From: Lumnitzera littorea
Taxonomy: Eukaryota; Streptophyta; Magnoliopsida; Myrtales; Combretaceae
Reading direction: 5' to 3'
DNA length: 64,000 bases
NCBI GenBank assembly: GCA_024138015.1
Contig: JAMXBB010000001.1
Location: 93,108,684-93,172,683 of the forward strand
Position 1 is the first letter of the stretch, and each line of letters opens with the position of its first letter. A model generated the notes under the pieces. The model had not been told where the DNA came from. It was given only the letters and a program-made list of their open reading frames with translations, and searched no databases. Made by a program: the position numbers and the translations under genes. Below are positions 1 to 11,263 of this stretch, one piece after another.

Positions 1-700
1 CTGTAGCTCAAAGCAATGATCCCAAAATACTATTGACCAGCTCCGTTTGGTCATTAGTCTGGGGGTGATAGGAAGTGATGTATAGTAGATTAGTCCCCAT
101 CCGACGCTACGAAGTTCTCTAGAAATGGCTTAAAAACTTTAGATCTTTATCTGAGACTGCACTTCTTAGCACATCGTATAACTAAGCAATTTCTTACAAA
201 AAGAGAGAAGCAATAGCTAAAGCATCGTTAGTCTTAGAGAAGGGCACAAAGTGTCCCATCTTACTAAATCTATCCACAATAACCATTATGAAATCTTTGT
301 CTAGGGCAATTTTTGATAATTTAAAAACAAAGTCCATGCTCAATTCAGTCTAGGGTCTTGTCAGGAAAAGCAAAGGCATTGGTTCCCTTTGTATAGCTCT
401 ACACTTGGCCCTCTTACATATAGCATAACCTTCAACAATGTAGTGCACATCTCGCCTCATCCTCAAGTAAAAGAATCATCCATTCAACAGCTCAAATATC
501 ATTCTTTCCCCAAAATGTCTGGAGAGTCCTCTACTATGGGATTCCTTGATGAGCAATTCCCTTATGGAACAGGTCAGCACACACAACTTTCTACTATGGA
601 ATAAGTAACCATCCTCTACATGATAATCATCCACTGCTCTTACATTGACACAATGCTCAAGTATGGGTCCAAAATACGGGTCCTAGGAATATTGCTCTTT
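1..700 (-). pseudogene. Integrase core of element A, broken
   Basis: Minus-strand translation near positions 1-90 gives TSYHPQTNDQTELVN, a clear match to the conserved stretch just before the catalytic glutamate of gypsy integrases. Further upstream, around 230-330, a DRFSKMGHFVP-like block corresponds to the start of the rve core domain. Stops and frameshifts separate the blocks. The C-terminal part lies outside the window. It would have joined the cDNA copy into host DNA; in this state it cannot be translated whole. Confidence 0.8.
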
Positions 701-849
701 AATACTTGCAAACCCAAACAACCTAGTCTACAATTCGGTTAAGAACGCATGTCTCCTTGAAAAAGCATTTGCAACTATGTTGTTCTTCCCTTGTTTATAC
801 TTAATCACAAAATTGAATCCTTCGAGGAATTCAATCCACCTAGTTTACC

Positions 850-2050
850 GTTTCAACAGTTTACTCTGACTTCAAAGGTATCTCAAAGACTAGTGATTGG
901 TGTAGATGATAAACTCTCTCGGCAATAAATAATGCTGCCACACTTAAAGCATTCGGATAAGAGCTAAGAGTTATTTGTTGTATACGGAGTAGTTCAATTG
1001 AGGTCCTCTACGCTTCTTACTGTGGAATGTAATTGGTCAACCTTCTTGCATTAAGACAATGCTTATACCAGTGCTTGACAAGTCACATTTTAGCTTAAAT
1101 ATCTTCTTAAAGTAAGGTAAAGCTAATACTAGTCACATTTTAGCTTAAATATCTTCTCAAAGTTAGGTAAAGCTAATACTAGTGTAAAAGTCAATCTTTC
1201 CTTCACTTCAGCAAAACTTCTTTTCTTTTTTTCTCTCCATTTAAATTCAATATTCTTCTTTATCAACTCGGTAAGGGGCATGGTTACGATACTGAAATTC
1301 TTGATAAACCTTCTATAAAAGGATATTAATCCATGGAAACTTCGCATCTTAACACAAGTGGGAGGAGTTGGCCACTCGACAATTACTCGGATCTTCACAT
1401 CATCCATTCATAAGCCTCCTCCACCAATTACATAGCCTAAAAACACCACTTCCTCCTAGCAAATATAACACTTCTTTAGATTGCCGAATAACCTCTTGGC
1501 ATGGAGATGTTCATTGTGACTCGACATGTTAGCATCATATACTAGGATGTTATTGAAGTACACCACAACACACTTCTCGATCAGGTTTCTTAGCATATGG
1601 TTCACTAGTCGCATAAAAGTGCTCAAAGCATTCAACATGCAAAATGGGATTACCATCTACTCATAAAGTCCATACCGAGTTTTGAAAGCAGTTTTCCGCT
1701 TATCTCCCATCCTCATCCAAATCTAATGGTAGCCAGACTTCAAATCAATCTGCTGAAGATCTTAGCTCCATTTAATTCATCTAGCATGTCATCCAACCTA
1801 GGGATGGGATACTTGTACTTAATCGTGATCTTGTTCACAGCTCAGCTATCAACATACATTCACTAAGTACCATCATTTTTCGGCATTAGGAGTGCCAGCA
1901 CAACACAAGGGTTGAGACTTTCCCTTACATAACCTTTTTCAAATAATTGATTAACTTGTCTTTAAAGCTCAATAGCTTGTTTAGGATTCATTCGATAAGC
2001 TGGTTTATTCAGCAAAGTAGTACCAGGTATTAAGTCAATGCAATACTCAA
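850..2050 (-). pseudogene. Reverse transcriptase and RNase H region of element A, broken
   Basis: From about 2050 down to 1440 the minus strand encodes reverse-transcriptase blocks: an AYRMNPKQAIEL start, then a palm region ending VVVYFNNIL at about 1540-1565. In active gypsy elements this last motif carries two catalytic aspartates; here both are asparagine. From 1407 to 1129 follows the connection/RNase H entry with the SFYRRFIKNFS block and an LALPNFEK block. A 50-bp tandem duplication (1081-1180) shifts the frame after that. Numerous stops occur. The residue pair change is shared with element D. Confidence 0.85.
1081..1180. repeat. 50-bp tandem duplication inside element A
   Basis: The 50 bases starting AGTCACATTTTAGC at 1081 are repeated from 1131 with only a few changes. 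Because 50 is not a multiple of three, it shifts the RNase H reading frame. Confidence 0.9.
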
Positions 2051-2259
2051 TGCCTCTAAACGGTGGTAAATGTTCTGCTAACTGTTTAGGAAATAGGTTA
2101 GCATATTCATTCAACAGCTCTTTAACCTCTACGGGTAGTTCACCTAGTTTTTTCAGCTCTAATAATCACCGAACTAACAAGAAGGTGGACACATTGGCTT
2201 TAACAGCTTGTCAAAGTTCGGTTCTACTCAACACCAAAGTCTTCTTTGATCCTTGAGTA

Positions 2260-2640
2260 AGTTTAACTTGCAATTTGCTAACTTGGCTCAGTGGCATAGG
2301 ATTCAGCGTAATCTTCCTTCCATCCTTCTCAAATACATAAGTATTCCAAAATCCATTACACATAACCCTTCAATCAAAGAGCCATGGTCAACAAAGTAGC
2401 ACATGTGAAGCGTACATGGGTAATAGATCATAGAGGATCTCATCGGAATAATTCCTGATTAAGATCGATAGCAATACTTGTTGCGTGATGTGCAATGCCC
2501 CCTTCTCATTCAGTAAATGCAACTTGTACAACTTTGGGTGTGTAATAGTTGGCAACTTTAGCTTCTTAATCAGATCGGTAGATGTCACATTAGTACAACT
2601 CCTACTATCTACAATAAGTGTACACAACTAATCATTCACT
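2260..2640 (-). pseudogene. Aspartic protease region of element A
   Basis: A 79-residue open stretch (2627-2388, minus strand) contains LIVDSRSCTNVTSTDLIKKL followed by LLPMYASHVLLC. These match the retropepsin of one common plant gypsy lineage, where the catalytic Asp-Ser/Gly-Gly/Ser triad is followed by CTNVAST and, later, a hydrophobic HLLLGRPW-like block. The catalytic aspartate is present, but the following glycine position reads arginine. The frame closes at 2388, before the end of the domain. Element D carries the corresponding domain near 62160-62420. Confidence 0.8.
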
Positions 2641-4200
2641 TTGCAGATAATTTGAAATAAATTTTCTCCTTACTCCTCCTCAAGTGAGGATTCTAAGCTC
2701 ATTGTACATTGAATAACCAGGATCAATTAATCTAAGTCCTCGACAAACACATCCTCCTCAACCAGGTCAACATTTACACCAGCCTCTTCCTTCTCTTCTT
2801 TCTCCTTAAGTTCCTCATCTATACTATCTATCTCAACTTCTGGGGCATCTCCCTTGATAATCATAGTCCTTCGGTTTGGACACTAAGCAACCATATGTCC
2901 AAACCCTTGGCACTTAAAGTACTTGATCTAACTGGTCTTCCTTCCAAATCCCTGTCCTTTCTCATATGTTCGGGTCAGCACATCACTGTCAAGTCGACCC
3001 TTCTATTCGGGTTAGACATCCACCTTCCTATTTAGCTCGACACTTGGCTGAGCTCGGTACCTTCCCTAACTAGGTCAAGTCGGATGACCAGTTTGGTTCG
3101 ATGGAGGTCAGATCAGTAGAGGTTGGAACGGCATTCTATTTCTTCTCTATCTCTCTATTCGTTGGGCTATCCATATAGCCTCATCCATTATAGTAAATTG
3201 CTAGAGTTCCATAATGTCTCGGATATCACTCCTTAACCCGATAAGAAACCTAAAGACTATTTGTGCTGATGGTTCCTCTACTTCACAGTAAATTATAAGC
3301 ACTTGGAACTCTTGGACTTACTTGTCAACAGTTTAGCCTCCTTACCTTAGCTCTTAAAGTCAAGCAAAAGTGTCCTGTAAATAGGTTTCTGACACTAATC
3401 TATTTTTGAGTATTTTCTTCATCTCAAGCCAAGTATTAATCTCTCAGTATCCCTTTCGTCATCTTATGACCTAAAAGTTCTTCCACTACATAGCGGCATA
3501 TCCTATGAACTCGACAGTAGCAGTTCTTACCTTCTCTCGATTTCATATTGGAAATAGTAAAAATTTCACTCAACTTTCTCTTCCCAATCCAAATAATCAT
3601 CTGCACTTCTAGAACCACCAAAACTTAGAATCTGGAGCTTCACATGGTTAACAGCTTGGGGTGCTCTAACTCATTCATCTTCTTCTTCGTATTCTTCTTC
3701 TTCAACGTCATCCAATTCTCCGAAGTCAATCCTTCTTCTCACTCATCTGCCTATTCCCCCACCTTGAACTTATCAAGTTGGGTTCTATTCTTTAGTAGGT
3801 TAGCTACTTCGTCAAGTTTCTCATCTATACTTTTAGGGGTACCTAAGGATTGTCAGCTATGGTAGACAACACTACTGTTGTCATCCCTAATACTAGCATT
3901 AACACTTGGGTTTGTTATTTTCCTCAAAAATTTTGAATTCAATCTTTAGATGTGAGCTACAACCAACACTATTTCTCTAAATCTAATAACTTAGCATAAT
4001 CTTCACCTTAGTAACTAATTATGCCGTAGCACAGTAACAACACTGACAAATAATCTACTAACTTAAAACTTGCTTTGTTTTCAAATGTCTAAAATAAGGC
4101 AAAATAGAGAAAACACGAAAAGCACCGCTTTTATTGAACTTTTTACTCAACTTAGACATACTGCTATAAGAAGCACTACTTTACAAACGCAACTTAACCA
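2640..4200 (-). pseudogene. Gag region of element A with CCHC zinc knuckle
   Basis: At about 2874-2925 the minus strand reads YFKCQGFGHMVA, a stop, then CPNR: a CCHC zinc knuckle whose first cysteine has become tyrosine. Upstream, around 3600-3436, an IWIGKRKLSEIF stretch corresponds to the DYLDWERK-type start of the gag core. The rest is broken by stops in all frames. I place the start only approximately, between the knuckle and the primer-binding site. Confidence 0.7.
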
Positions 4201-4211
4201 ACGTAACCTCC

Positions 4212-4223
4212 GCTCTGATACCA
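4212..4223 (-). other. Primer-binding site of element A (initiator Met-tRNA type)
   Basis: The minus strand reads TGGTATCAGAGC, the usual plant primer-binding site complementary to the 3' end of initiator methionine tRNA. It lies 6 nt inside the LTR end. It fixes the orientation of A and its 5' LTR. Confidence 0.92.
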
Positions 4224-4229
4224 AGATAG

Positions 4230-5157
4230 TGCAGATTAGAGCCAAGAACAGACAAGGACGGTTGCAAGGGGTATTTATACTCGAGAAACTAAGGCAACTT
4301 GCCTAAAGCTTGAAATGAATAATGAAAATGCACAAGAGAACGAAAAAAGAAAAGAAATAAGCAAACTCATAAACATCTCTAAGAATATGATGTACTAATG
4401 GAACTTTTAAGGACTCACGGAACAGTTCGATATGACGCATAAGTTGGTTTGATGAGGTTACTCACTACCTAACCTTGCTTAAGGGTTAAGATAAAAGTGA
4501 AATTAGCAAACAAGCTAACAAGAGCAATTGTTCACAAAAGGAAATATTCAGTATATTGGTGATGATCATCTATGCGGCTATATGTACAGTAAGTATTTAT
4601 ACTCGAGAAACTAAAGCAACTTGCTTAAAAATGAAAAAGACAAAAAAGGTTAGTATCCTAAAGAAGTAATGTACAAGGAATAAGAAAGGGTAAAATGGTA
4701 AAATACAACTAAAATGAATATTCTACATGGAGGATTCTAGCACATGGTTGCTTGGATACGTGGCTTGCTGTGGGTGAATGACTTTTTAGTAGAAAAGACA
4801 ATGATGTATGTTTAGCTTGATTTCTACCAAGCTAAGGTGCCAAACAGGAGCATCGAACAAACATAGGCTTGATTGAAGAGGAGTAGCTACGAACATGTGT
4901 AGGGTCTCTCGTCAACTCGACACACATGTTGTCAAGTTAAGGGAACTAGTGCGAACATACTAAGCAGGAGTAAATGGAAAGGTCGAGCTGTCAACAAAGC
5001 TTTTTGTTTAGTCGGTGATGATTTCTGAGAGATGTGCAGTCACTCAATACGACGTTGGAAGTTGGTTTGTAGCGAAGAGCAACTCGGCCTCGACAGGGGT
5101 TAGTTACAGCAAGAGGATTCACCTCATCAATCCTTTTAGTCCTCAGGCTCGGCTGCA
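4230..5157 (-). repeat. 5' LTR of element A with duplicated TATA segment
   Basis: This 928-bp segment is bounded by TGCAG and CTGCA, in inverted orientation, and lies directly outside the primer-binding site. On the minus strand, TATAAATAC (4271-4280) follows CTCGAG and is a plausible TATA box, placed about 40 bp from the LTR end. The same block of about 45 bp recurs 322 bp upstream (from 4593), giving a second TATA-like site. The right boundary at 5157 is inferred from the terminal motif and from LINE coding sequence that begins just outside it. Confidence 0.75.
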
Positions 5158-5304
5158 AGTCAAAGGCTTAGTAGTCTAATTCTTATTGTTTTTAGTCTCC
5201 ATAAGAAAGACCAGAAGGGGCTTCAGATGCTTAATTACACTTTCTAATTCATTTACTATCAAAGGCAACCCTAAGCCTTGACAATTCTAGCATATACCCC
5301 TCAT
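5158..5304 (-). pseudogene. LINE ORF2, endonuclease start only
   Basis: The ATG at 5304-5302 opens MRGIC, a stop, then NCQGLGLPL and, later, FLMETKNNKN. These are the first conserved blocks of the apurinic-like endonuclease of plant LINEs, where NCRGLG and the ETK metal-ligand glutamate are hallmarks. The stop stands where tryptophan is expected (TGG to TAG). The reading ends near 5158, where element A begins. The ATG lies just 5 nt past the end of ORF1, normal spacing for such elements. Confidence 0.75.
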
Positions 5305-5309
5305 GGTAA

Positions 5310-7608
5310 CTACATAGCTATTAAAGGATAGCCATGAGAACCTTTCACAAATTTGGTCATAGATTCCATAACCCTAACCTCTTCCAATTTACTCTTAAAC
5401 TTTCGACTTACTTTAATATTATTTTTTCTCCTAATCCATGTAACAAAGTGTCTTTTTTTACTCCTTAATGATTTTCCTTTCGATTGCACCACTTTCTTTC
5501 CTTTCTTCACCTCTAAACAAACCTCCATCTCCTCTAAGTACATCTTACATCTTCTTAAAGACAAGATTTGTGAGGCCTTTTCTATAGGTGAGGTTGATAA
5601 ATTAGAAAGGGAAAGAAAGGTTTTAATTTGTCAATCAAGGTTGTGGGAAGATGAGAATCTTGGTGATAAGTGAAGCTGGGGGAAAGTTTGGGGTATTATC
5701 GAGTTCCTAAACCTAATAGTTAGGTAAAGAAAATATACTTCAGGAAATAAGGGTTTTGAAATTAGGTTAACATGAGAGATGTTTTGTGAAGGCTCAAGTT
5801 GAAAAGTCTAATCAAACCAAAATTTCTTTAGAGACTAATATTTGACCCATCAAATTTAAACAAAAATGCAGCAATGATTTTTGTATTGAAACCACATGAT
5901 GCCTCTCCTACCACCCTAACTTCATATTATTTACATTAAAATATCCAATATCATCCATATATCCCTTATTCTCCACTAAATTCTCACTAAACTGCACGTA
6001 ACTTTTACTACCCAATGATAGTTTTTCCTTCTACAATCCTTTATCTATCTTCAACTTTCATAATAAAACCAAAGAGCTTGCTTTAGTGGATGAATCCAAC
6101 TATTTGTGAACAAAATGTGGTAAGTCCCTTACTGAGCAAGCATCTTCAATATGGCCAATGATTCCATAAGCACAACAAAATTATGAGAGTCTTTCATACT
6201 TGAAAGGAATCCACAAATGTCCACCGCTAAGTTACTTCAACCAAACACCTCCTATAAGTGACTTTATCATGTCAAAAGCAATTTTGCCTCTTAAATGCTT
6301 GATGGCTAATACATCCTCCACTTTAACTATTTGTCCTACCTTTGACCCAAAAATAGTAACATTCTTTGTCAAAAGTATATGGAGAAGCAAATTATGTATT
6401 TGTGGTCAACACATAATCTCTTCAAAATTTAGATCTTCAACTTTCTAATTCAATTCCCATTTATAGAAGATCGATGATGATAGGAATCAACCCCCTGTAC
6501 CGATTATGCAAAGTCGAGCTAGAGGACTCTAAGGACTCATGTGAAGAATACTAGCTTGAAGCCATATTCGAGATAGGGATTCTTGGTTCGAACCGATCTC
6601 CTATTGGCTTAGCTATCAGATCCTCACATGTGTCAAATTTGCTTCTGCCCAACAACAATGCCTTATTTTAGAAGACGGCCTAAAACTAACTGAACCAAGC
6701 TACCGAACTGACCACAAACATCTTACGGTAATACAGTTGACTTCTCTATAGGATTGATTGACCCCCAACTTGATTTAGATCAGGTCAATCGCTGACTGTA
6801 AGTGTCTTTCTGCTTCCGCTTACTTTATATCATATTTTTCCCACCTAATCACTAAGCAACACGTATCTTCTGACACAACATTCCAAAATGATTCTTTCTT
6901 TATCGTACTGAATACTCTTTGTCTCTTTTATCCTTTTTAGTATATTTATGTAACCTAATTGTAAAAATATCCTTTTATCTTTTCATACATGTAAAGTAAC
7001 CCCAGTGGATAGATATAGAAACCCCTACTTATTTGTACGTAAGAGCGAACTGATCAATATAGAAATTATTTACGTTTCCTTTGAGCAACTTTAGTGTTTT
7101 CATTATCATTCAACTCTTATTTATTCCCTTTGGTAAGGAGTAGTGGCAAGTGATCTTTTAATTTGGACTAGTGAGTCATATCCAGTAGATTATAGGCTGA
7201 GTAGGATCGAGTGGTGCATTATATCCATTCAGTAGCTGCCTGAACTTTACTAGTTTTTTCTTGTTTGTTTTTGTTTACTTCATTGTAGTGTTTCTCCGTA
7301 TGTCCTACCCCGAAGACGCATCAACTAAGGAACCTAACACTGATCATGGTCTTAAATTTAGGATTTTATCAACTGTTATGCATTTTGTAGCCCCCACAAG
7401 GAACAAATTATTATGCAAAGGGGAGATTTTGAAAGGTCTAAAGTAGTCCTAGGCTCTCACCGGTATATTAGTGACAGTACTTATGGGCACCATGCTATCT
7501 GTGACCACTTTCCCAACTAAATGGATAGTGCTTGAATTTGAACCTGTCTCCAAATCCTTAAAATCTAAGACAATTTCTTCTTCGTCTTGGGTTCTATTAG
7601 AAGACGCT
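5310..7608 (-). pseudogene. LINE ORF1 (DUF4283 plus CCHC_4 knuckle), split by an insertion
   Basis: The N-terminal part (about 7608-7327) reads DEEEIVLDFKDLE, then HLVGKVVTDS and, after a stop, a NNLFLVG and RP-stop-SVLGSLV block. These are successive landmarks of DUF4283 in LINE gag-like proteins. Across 6443-7320 the frame is interrupted. It resumes as EDLNFEEIMC, stop, PQIHNLLL, then IFGSKVGQIVKVEDV and a knuckle FCCAYGIIGHIEDAC (6130-6181) whose second cysteine is tyrosine. A basic, lysine-rich tail (5564-5310) ends the ORF. The expected start ATG reads ATA near 7608. RNA-binding chaperone in active LINEs; dead here. Confidence 0.75.
6443..7320. mobile_element. 878-bp insertion in LINE ORF1, flanked by TCAACT direct repeats
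   Basis: TCAACT occurs at 6437-6442 and again at 7321-7326, exactly where LINE ORF1 homology stops and resumes. Removing the segment with one TCAACT rejoins the two halves of ORF1 in the same frame at the right place in the DUF4283 domain. The insert has no recognisable coding sequence, no clear terminal inverted repeat and no TG/CA ends, so its class is unknown. It contains a small hairpin (GATTGACC ... GGTCAATC, near 6755-6790). Confidence 0.65.
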
Positions 7609-7900
7609 ATATATGTGAAGACAAAATCTATAGAAAGGAAAAGGAGGAATATAACATAAGTGATGGGATAAGGAAAAAAAAACATAGAAATTGGAAAACC
7701 TAAAAGGAAAAGATAACAAAGAAGGCAGAAATGATTAATACTTGATGTTGACAAAGAAACCAATAAAGAAAATCTATAAAGCACGTAAGTGTTCAGTTAA
7801 AAGAAAAAAGAAAAGATAGACAAACTTATCTTAAGAGATAAGACAAAACTTTAATAGCAAACAAGTAACTTTGAAAGACATGCAATGATAAGGCTCTGGG

Positions 7901-9794
7901 GGAGAGATATTCTCCCGAGTGAGAGTGTATTTTTATTTTCCTAAAGAGTTTAAAGACGTACAAGTATTCATATGTGTATATGTGTTTGTGCATGTATGTA
8001 TGTGTATTATAATAGCATAATTCTTAAATGATAATACATCGCATGGATACGAATGTATATGTATTAACCTAATAATTGACTACATGTATAATAACTAGGT
8101 ATAGTTCTAGCATGTTGCATGTATTACATGTATATATATGATAACATAAACCTTGTCCATACATAATAAATAACATTATGGGATGGTAATTACAAAATAA
8201 TCTAAATTAACTTCACTTAAAAAATGATAGCGTAAGAATAATAACAATTTAAGAACCCTAAGATCTGTAAATATAATACAATATTTGTAGAAATACTTTA
8301 AAAATTCTAGCATACTCCATAGTTACATATTTATATCTTAAGTAACCAAACTACTTCAAAATGTCCAAAAAAAACTTAGAGAATATATAAGAGGCTTAGT
8401 ATTAAATATAGTTAGGAATCAACTCATATAAAAGGCTTAGTGTTATACTTAAATAAGTATTTCAAATGATGTCAACCCATTTAAATTAGGGTATTACAAG
8501 TAAGCTTTGGGCATCGAGTAAGTGCATATGTGTTTATGTGCACAAGCGCATAAGTGAATATCTTGAGTATACTTTAATGAAGATGATGAGTATCTATACT
8601 TAATATGGTTGTAAATTAAGGGGGAATTAAAAGAAAAAATTAACTATGTTTTGGGCTTTTTTTGCAAAGAAGTGACTTATATTTTTCTTTTTGACAAACG
8701 GATAATTCATGTTTTAAGATTAAGTAGTAATGCTACTTGAGGACACAAGTGAGCTTCCAATTAGTGTATAATTATTAATCTAATAAAATAACATTATTAA
8801 ATTAATTTAATCAAATGACATATATTAAAAATTAATATAAAAATTGCAAAAAAGAATAAAAGAAAACTAAAATTTAGAAAATGAAAAATGATACAGGAAA
8901 CCCTTTAGCCTTTCGCCTTAGTTATGATTATCTAATTGTTGTCATCTTAACATTAAAATAACTTCATTTGAAATAATTAGACTTATGGCTTACAATTTTT
9001 TACCTCTTTAAAAATCACAACATCCTTTGACTCATCATCATTACCCCTATATGGCCTATATCCAAGCATCTCAATCTTAAAAATCCTCATCAAAATTGAT
9101 TTTAACTACACTTAACCATTTACAAGAAATTAAATGAGGTTTCTAGGGACTTTTCACTCATAAGAATTTGAAAAATCAATGTTTTTCTAAGAGATTTTCA
9201 TTTTGTCATTCAGGTTTTCTTTAAAAAAAAAAAAGGCACTCAACAAACTATAGTGGAAGAAAAAAGGGTAAAAACTTAAAAAGACGTCTTAAACTTTAAC
9301 GTGAAATTTCACTCTTCTTTATAAAGTTAAAATGAGAGGGGATTGAAAATTGAGATTTATGTTGGAGAAATATATAAAATTAGAAACATATTATTTTTAA
9401 TTATCATGTTTTCTTTTTCTTTTATTTTTATTCTTATCTAACATGACAATTTTTAATACAAATACGAAACATGGCACTTGTCATGTCAAATTCCTACTGT
9501 GTAAGTAAAAATAATGGGACTCACATGTTTTAGAAGGGAAAATGTACAATTTTAAAGTTGGAGACATCAACATAGTTTCAAAATTTCTTAGGATGATTAT
9601 AAACCCCACAAATTTTGTGTTTTAGAGATAAAATCAAACTCGAATACTAATAGATGTTCTTTAGACCTAACGGGGCTAAAGGAATTAAAACTTGTTGGTG
9701 CATGTAATCAATCGGGCTCGAAGGGTCTTGATGGGCTTGAAAGTTGGATGCCTTCCTTGCTCTTGATTACCTATAAGAAGCCTCCGATGGGTTG
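7901..9794. other. AT-rich intergenic stretch, no gene seen
   Basis: A TGTGTATGTG-type low-complexity patch lies at about 7970-8010. Short direct repeats of the words AGGCTTAGT occur near 8390-8440. No open frame, splice-like exon or transposon domain was recognised. Confidence 0.6.
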
Positions 9795-10294
9795 NNNNNN
9801 NNNNNNNNNNNNNNNNNNNNNNNNNNNNNNNNNNNNNNNNNNNNNNNNNNNNNNNNNNNNNNNNNNNNNNNNNNNNNNNNNNNNNNNNNNNNNNNNNNNN
9901 NNNNNNNNNNNNNNNNNNNNNNNNNNNNNNNNNNNNNNNNNNNNNNNNNNNNNNNNNNNNNNNNNNNNNNNNNNNNNNNNNNNNNNNNNNNNNNNNNNNN
10001 NNNNNNNNNNNNNNNNNNNNNNNNNNNNNNNNNNNNNNNNNNNNNNNNNNNNNNNNNNNNNNNNNNNNNNNNNNNNNNNNNNNNNNNNNNNNNNNNNNNN
10101 NNNNNNNNNNNNNNNNNNNNNNNNNNNNNNNNNNNNNNNNNNNNNNNNNNNNNNNNNNNNNNNNNNNNNNNNNNNNNNNNNNNNNNNNNNNNNNNNNNNN
10201 NNNNNNNNNNNNNNNNNNNNNNNNNNNNNNNNNNNNNNNNNNNNNNNNNNNNNNNNNNNNNNNNNNNNNNNNNNNNNNNNNNNNNNNNNNNNNN
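9795..10294. other. Assembly gap of 500 N
   Basis: Exactly 500 unknown bases. The round number is a placeholder, so the true size is unknown and apparent open frames across it mean nothing. Confidence 0.98.
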
Positions 10295-11263
10295 TCCACA
10301 AGGGCCCTCCAATACTTAAGTTAGCAAGAAAGGTGAAGGGAAACGAAGTACGTATGTGTGTAAGGAGTTTCTACCCCTCTTACGAATGTTAGTAGGAAGT
10401 GCTCAACTAACTCTATGTTTATGTGTTATTTTTGAAGATCAAAAGCATATCACATACCTTTGGAAATAGTACAAGGAGTTTACTTACTAAAGACGTATGT
10501 TAACCTAAGATTTGTCTGTATTCGTTACCTGTAGGAGACATATGCTGTAGGGAGGGCAAGGTGGCTTCGTAGATTAGTCAGCCATGAACACTTAGCAGCC
10601 ACATCTGAAACCTCAGATGTTGATAGTCCTAGGTCGAGTGTACTAGCCATACTACAGAATCAGGGGAATAATTAATGATGAGAAAATGAGAAGGAAAAGG
10701 CAGGAAACCTTCGAAGCTGGAACGTCCATTAGGCTCCAAGCCATATGCTGGTCTTCCACAGTGCGCTTGTTGAGGAGAAAGCATCCCTGGTCAACCGAGC
10801 ACATACTTGGGGGTTAGAAGAAGGCCATAGGGTAAGGGGCGGTCGAGTAGATGGCAAGCAAGTCATAATGCAATTCAAGTAGAGGTGAGGTACTCGAAGC
10901 TATGGAGTGGTCCGAGTACAAAGTGAGTGACCTAATGCTATAGTGGGTTGTTTGGCAAAGTAGTAAACTGATCTAATAGTTACTTGAGTCTTCTCTTCAC
11001 TCATAGGCCTCAATCTTTGCTTGGATTGGGCCTTAGGTGCTTGGCTTAAATTAGGCTATCAACACTTTTGGTCTTTGCTTCAGTCATAGGCCTCAATCTT
11101 TGCTCGAACTAGCCATTGGGGCCTTGGCTCAAATTAGCCTAGCAACAAAACCCCCCCAAAAAAAAAGGAAAAAATTGAAACCTTAAATTGAACCTAAAAA
11201 CCTCAATATACAAAAAATTCGAAAACTCTAATCGTACACAAAAATTCTAAATCATAAACTATT
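10295..11263. other. Noncoding stretch with an 83-bp tandem duplication
   Basis: No coding sequence was recognised. TCATAGGCCTCAATCTTTGC at 11001 recurs at 11084, and the following 50 bases also match loosely (GGCTTAAATTAGGCTA against GGCTCAAATTAGCCTA), giving a diverged tandem duplication. C7 and A9 runs follow at about 11150. Confidence 0.55.
11001..11145. repeat. Diverged tandem duplication, period about 83 bp
   Basis: Two copies begin with the same 20 bases, at 11001 and 11084, and both run into a GGCTTAAATTAG-like end. Confidence 0.75.

Larger units (their letters stand above)
1..5157 (-). mobile_element. Ty3/gypsy LTR retrotransposon A, decayed, cut by the window start
   Basis: Read on the minus strand from right to left, the order is LTR (4230-5157), primer-binding site (4212-4223), gag with a zinc knuckle, aspartic protease, reverse transcriptase, RNase H and integrase core. 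This is the standard Ty3/gypsy order. The integrase runs off the left edge, so the 3' LTR is not in the window. Many stops and frameshifts break every domain. The right LTR edge abuts a LINE on the same strand (5158 onward), so A inserted into that LINE. Protease and reverse transcriptase resemble element D at the other end of the window, so A and D belong to one lineage. Confidence 0.9.
5158..7900 (-). mobile_element. L1-type LINE, ORF1 and start of ORF2, interrupted twice
   Basis: On the minus strand the order is a 5' leader (about 7900-7610), ORF1 with an N-terminal DUF4283 domain and a C-terminal CCHC knuckle (7608-5310), then the start of ORF2 (5304-5158), the endonuclease. This is the layout of plant L1-type LINEs. 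Gypsy element A cuts ORF2 at 5157. An 878-bp insertion (6443-7320) splits ORF1. The remainder of ORF2 should lie beyond the far side of A, outside the window. The 5' edge near 7900 is a guess. Confidence 0.8.

Noticed and set aside
5353..5673. 106-codon + strand open frame
   Set aside because: It is antisense to the lysine-rich tail of LINE ORF1, which is the recognisable reading.
7261..7446. 61-codon + strand open frame
   Set aside because: It straddles the junction of the 878-bp insert and LINE ORF1 (antisense to it), with no domain of its own.
9685..10392. Long open frames on both strands across the N run
   Set aside because: They consist almost wholly of unknown bases; the gap has no stops because it has no sequence.
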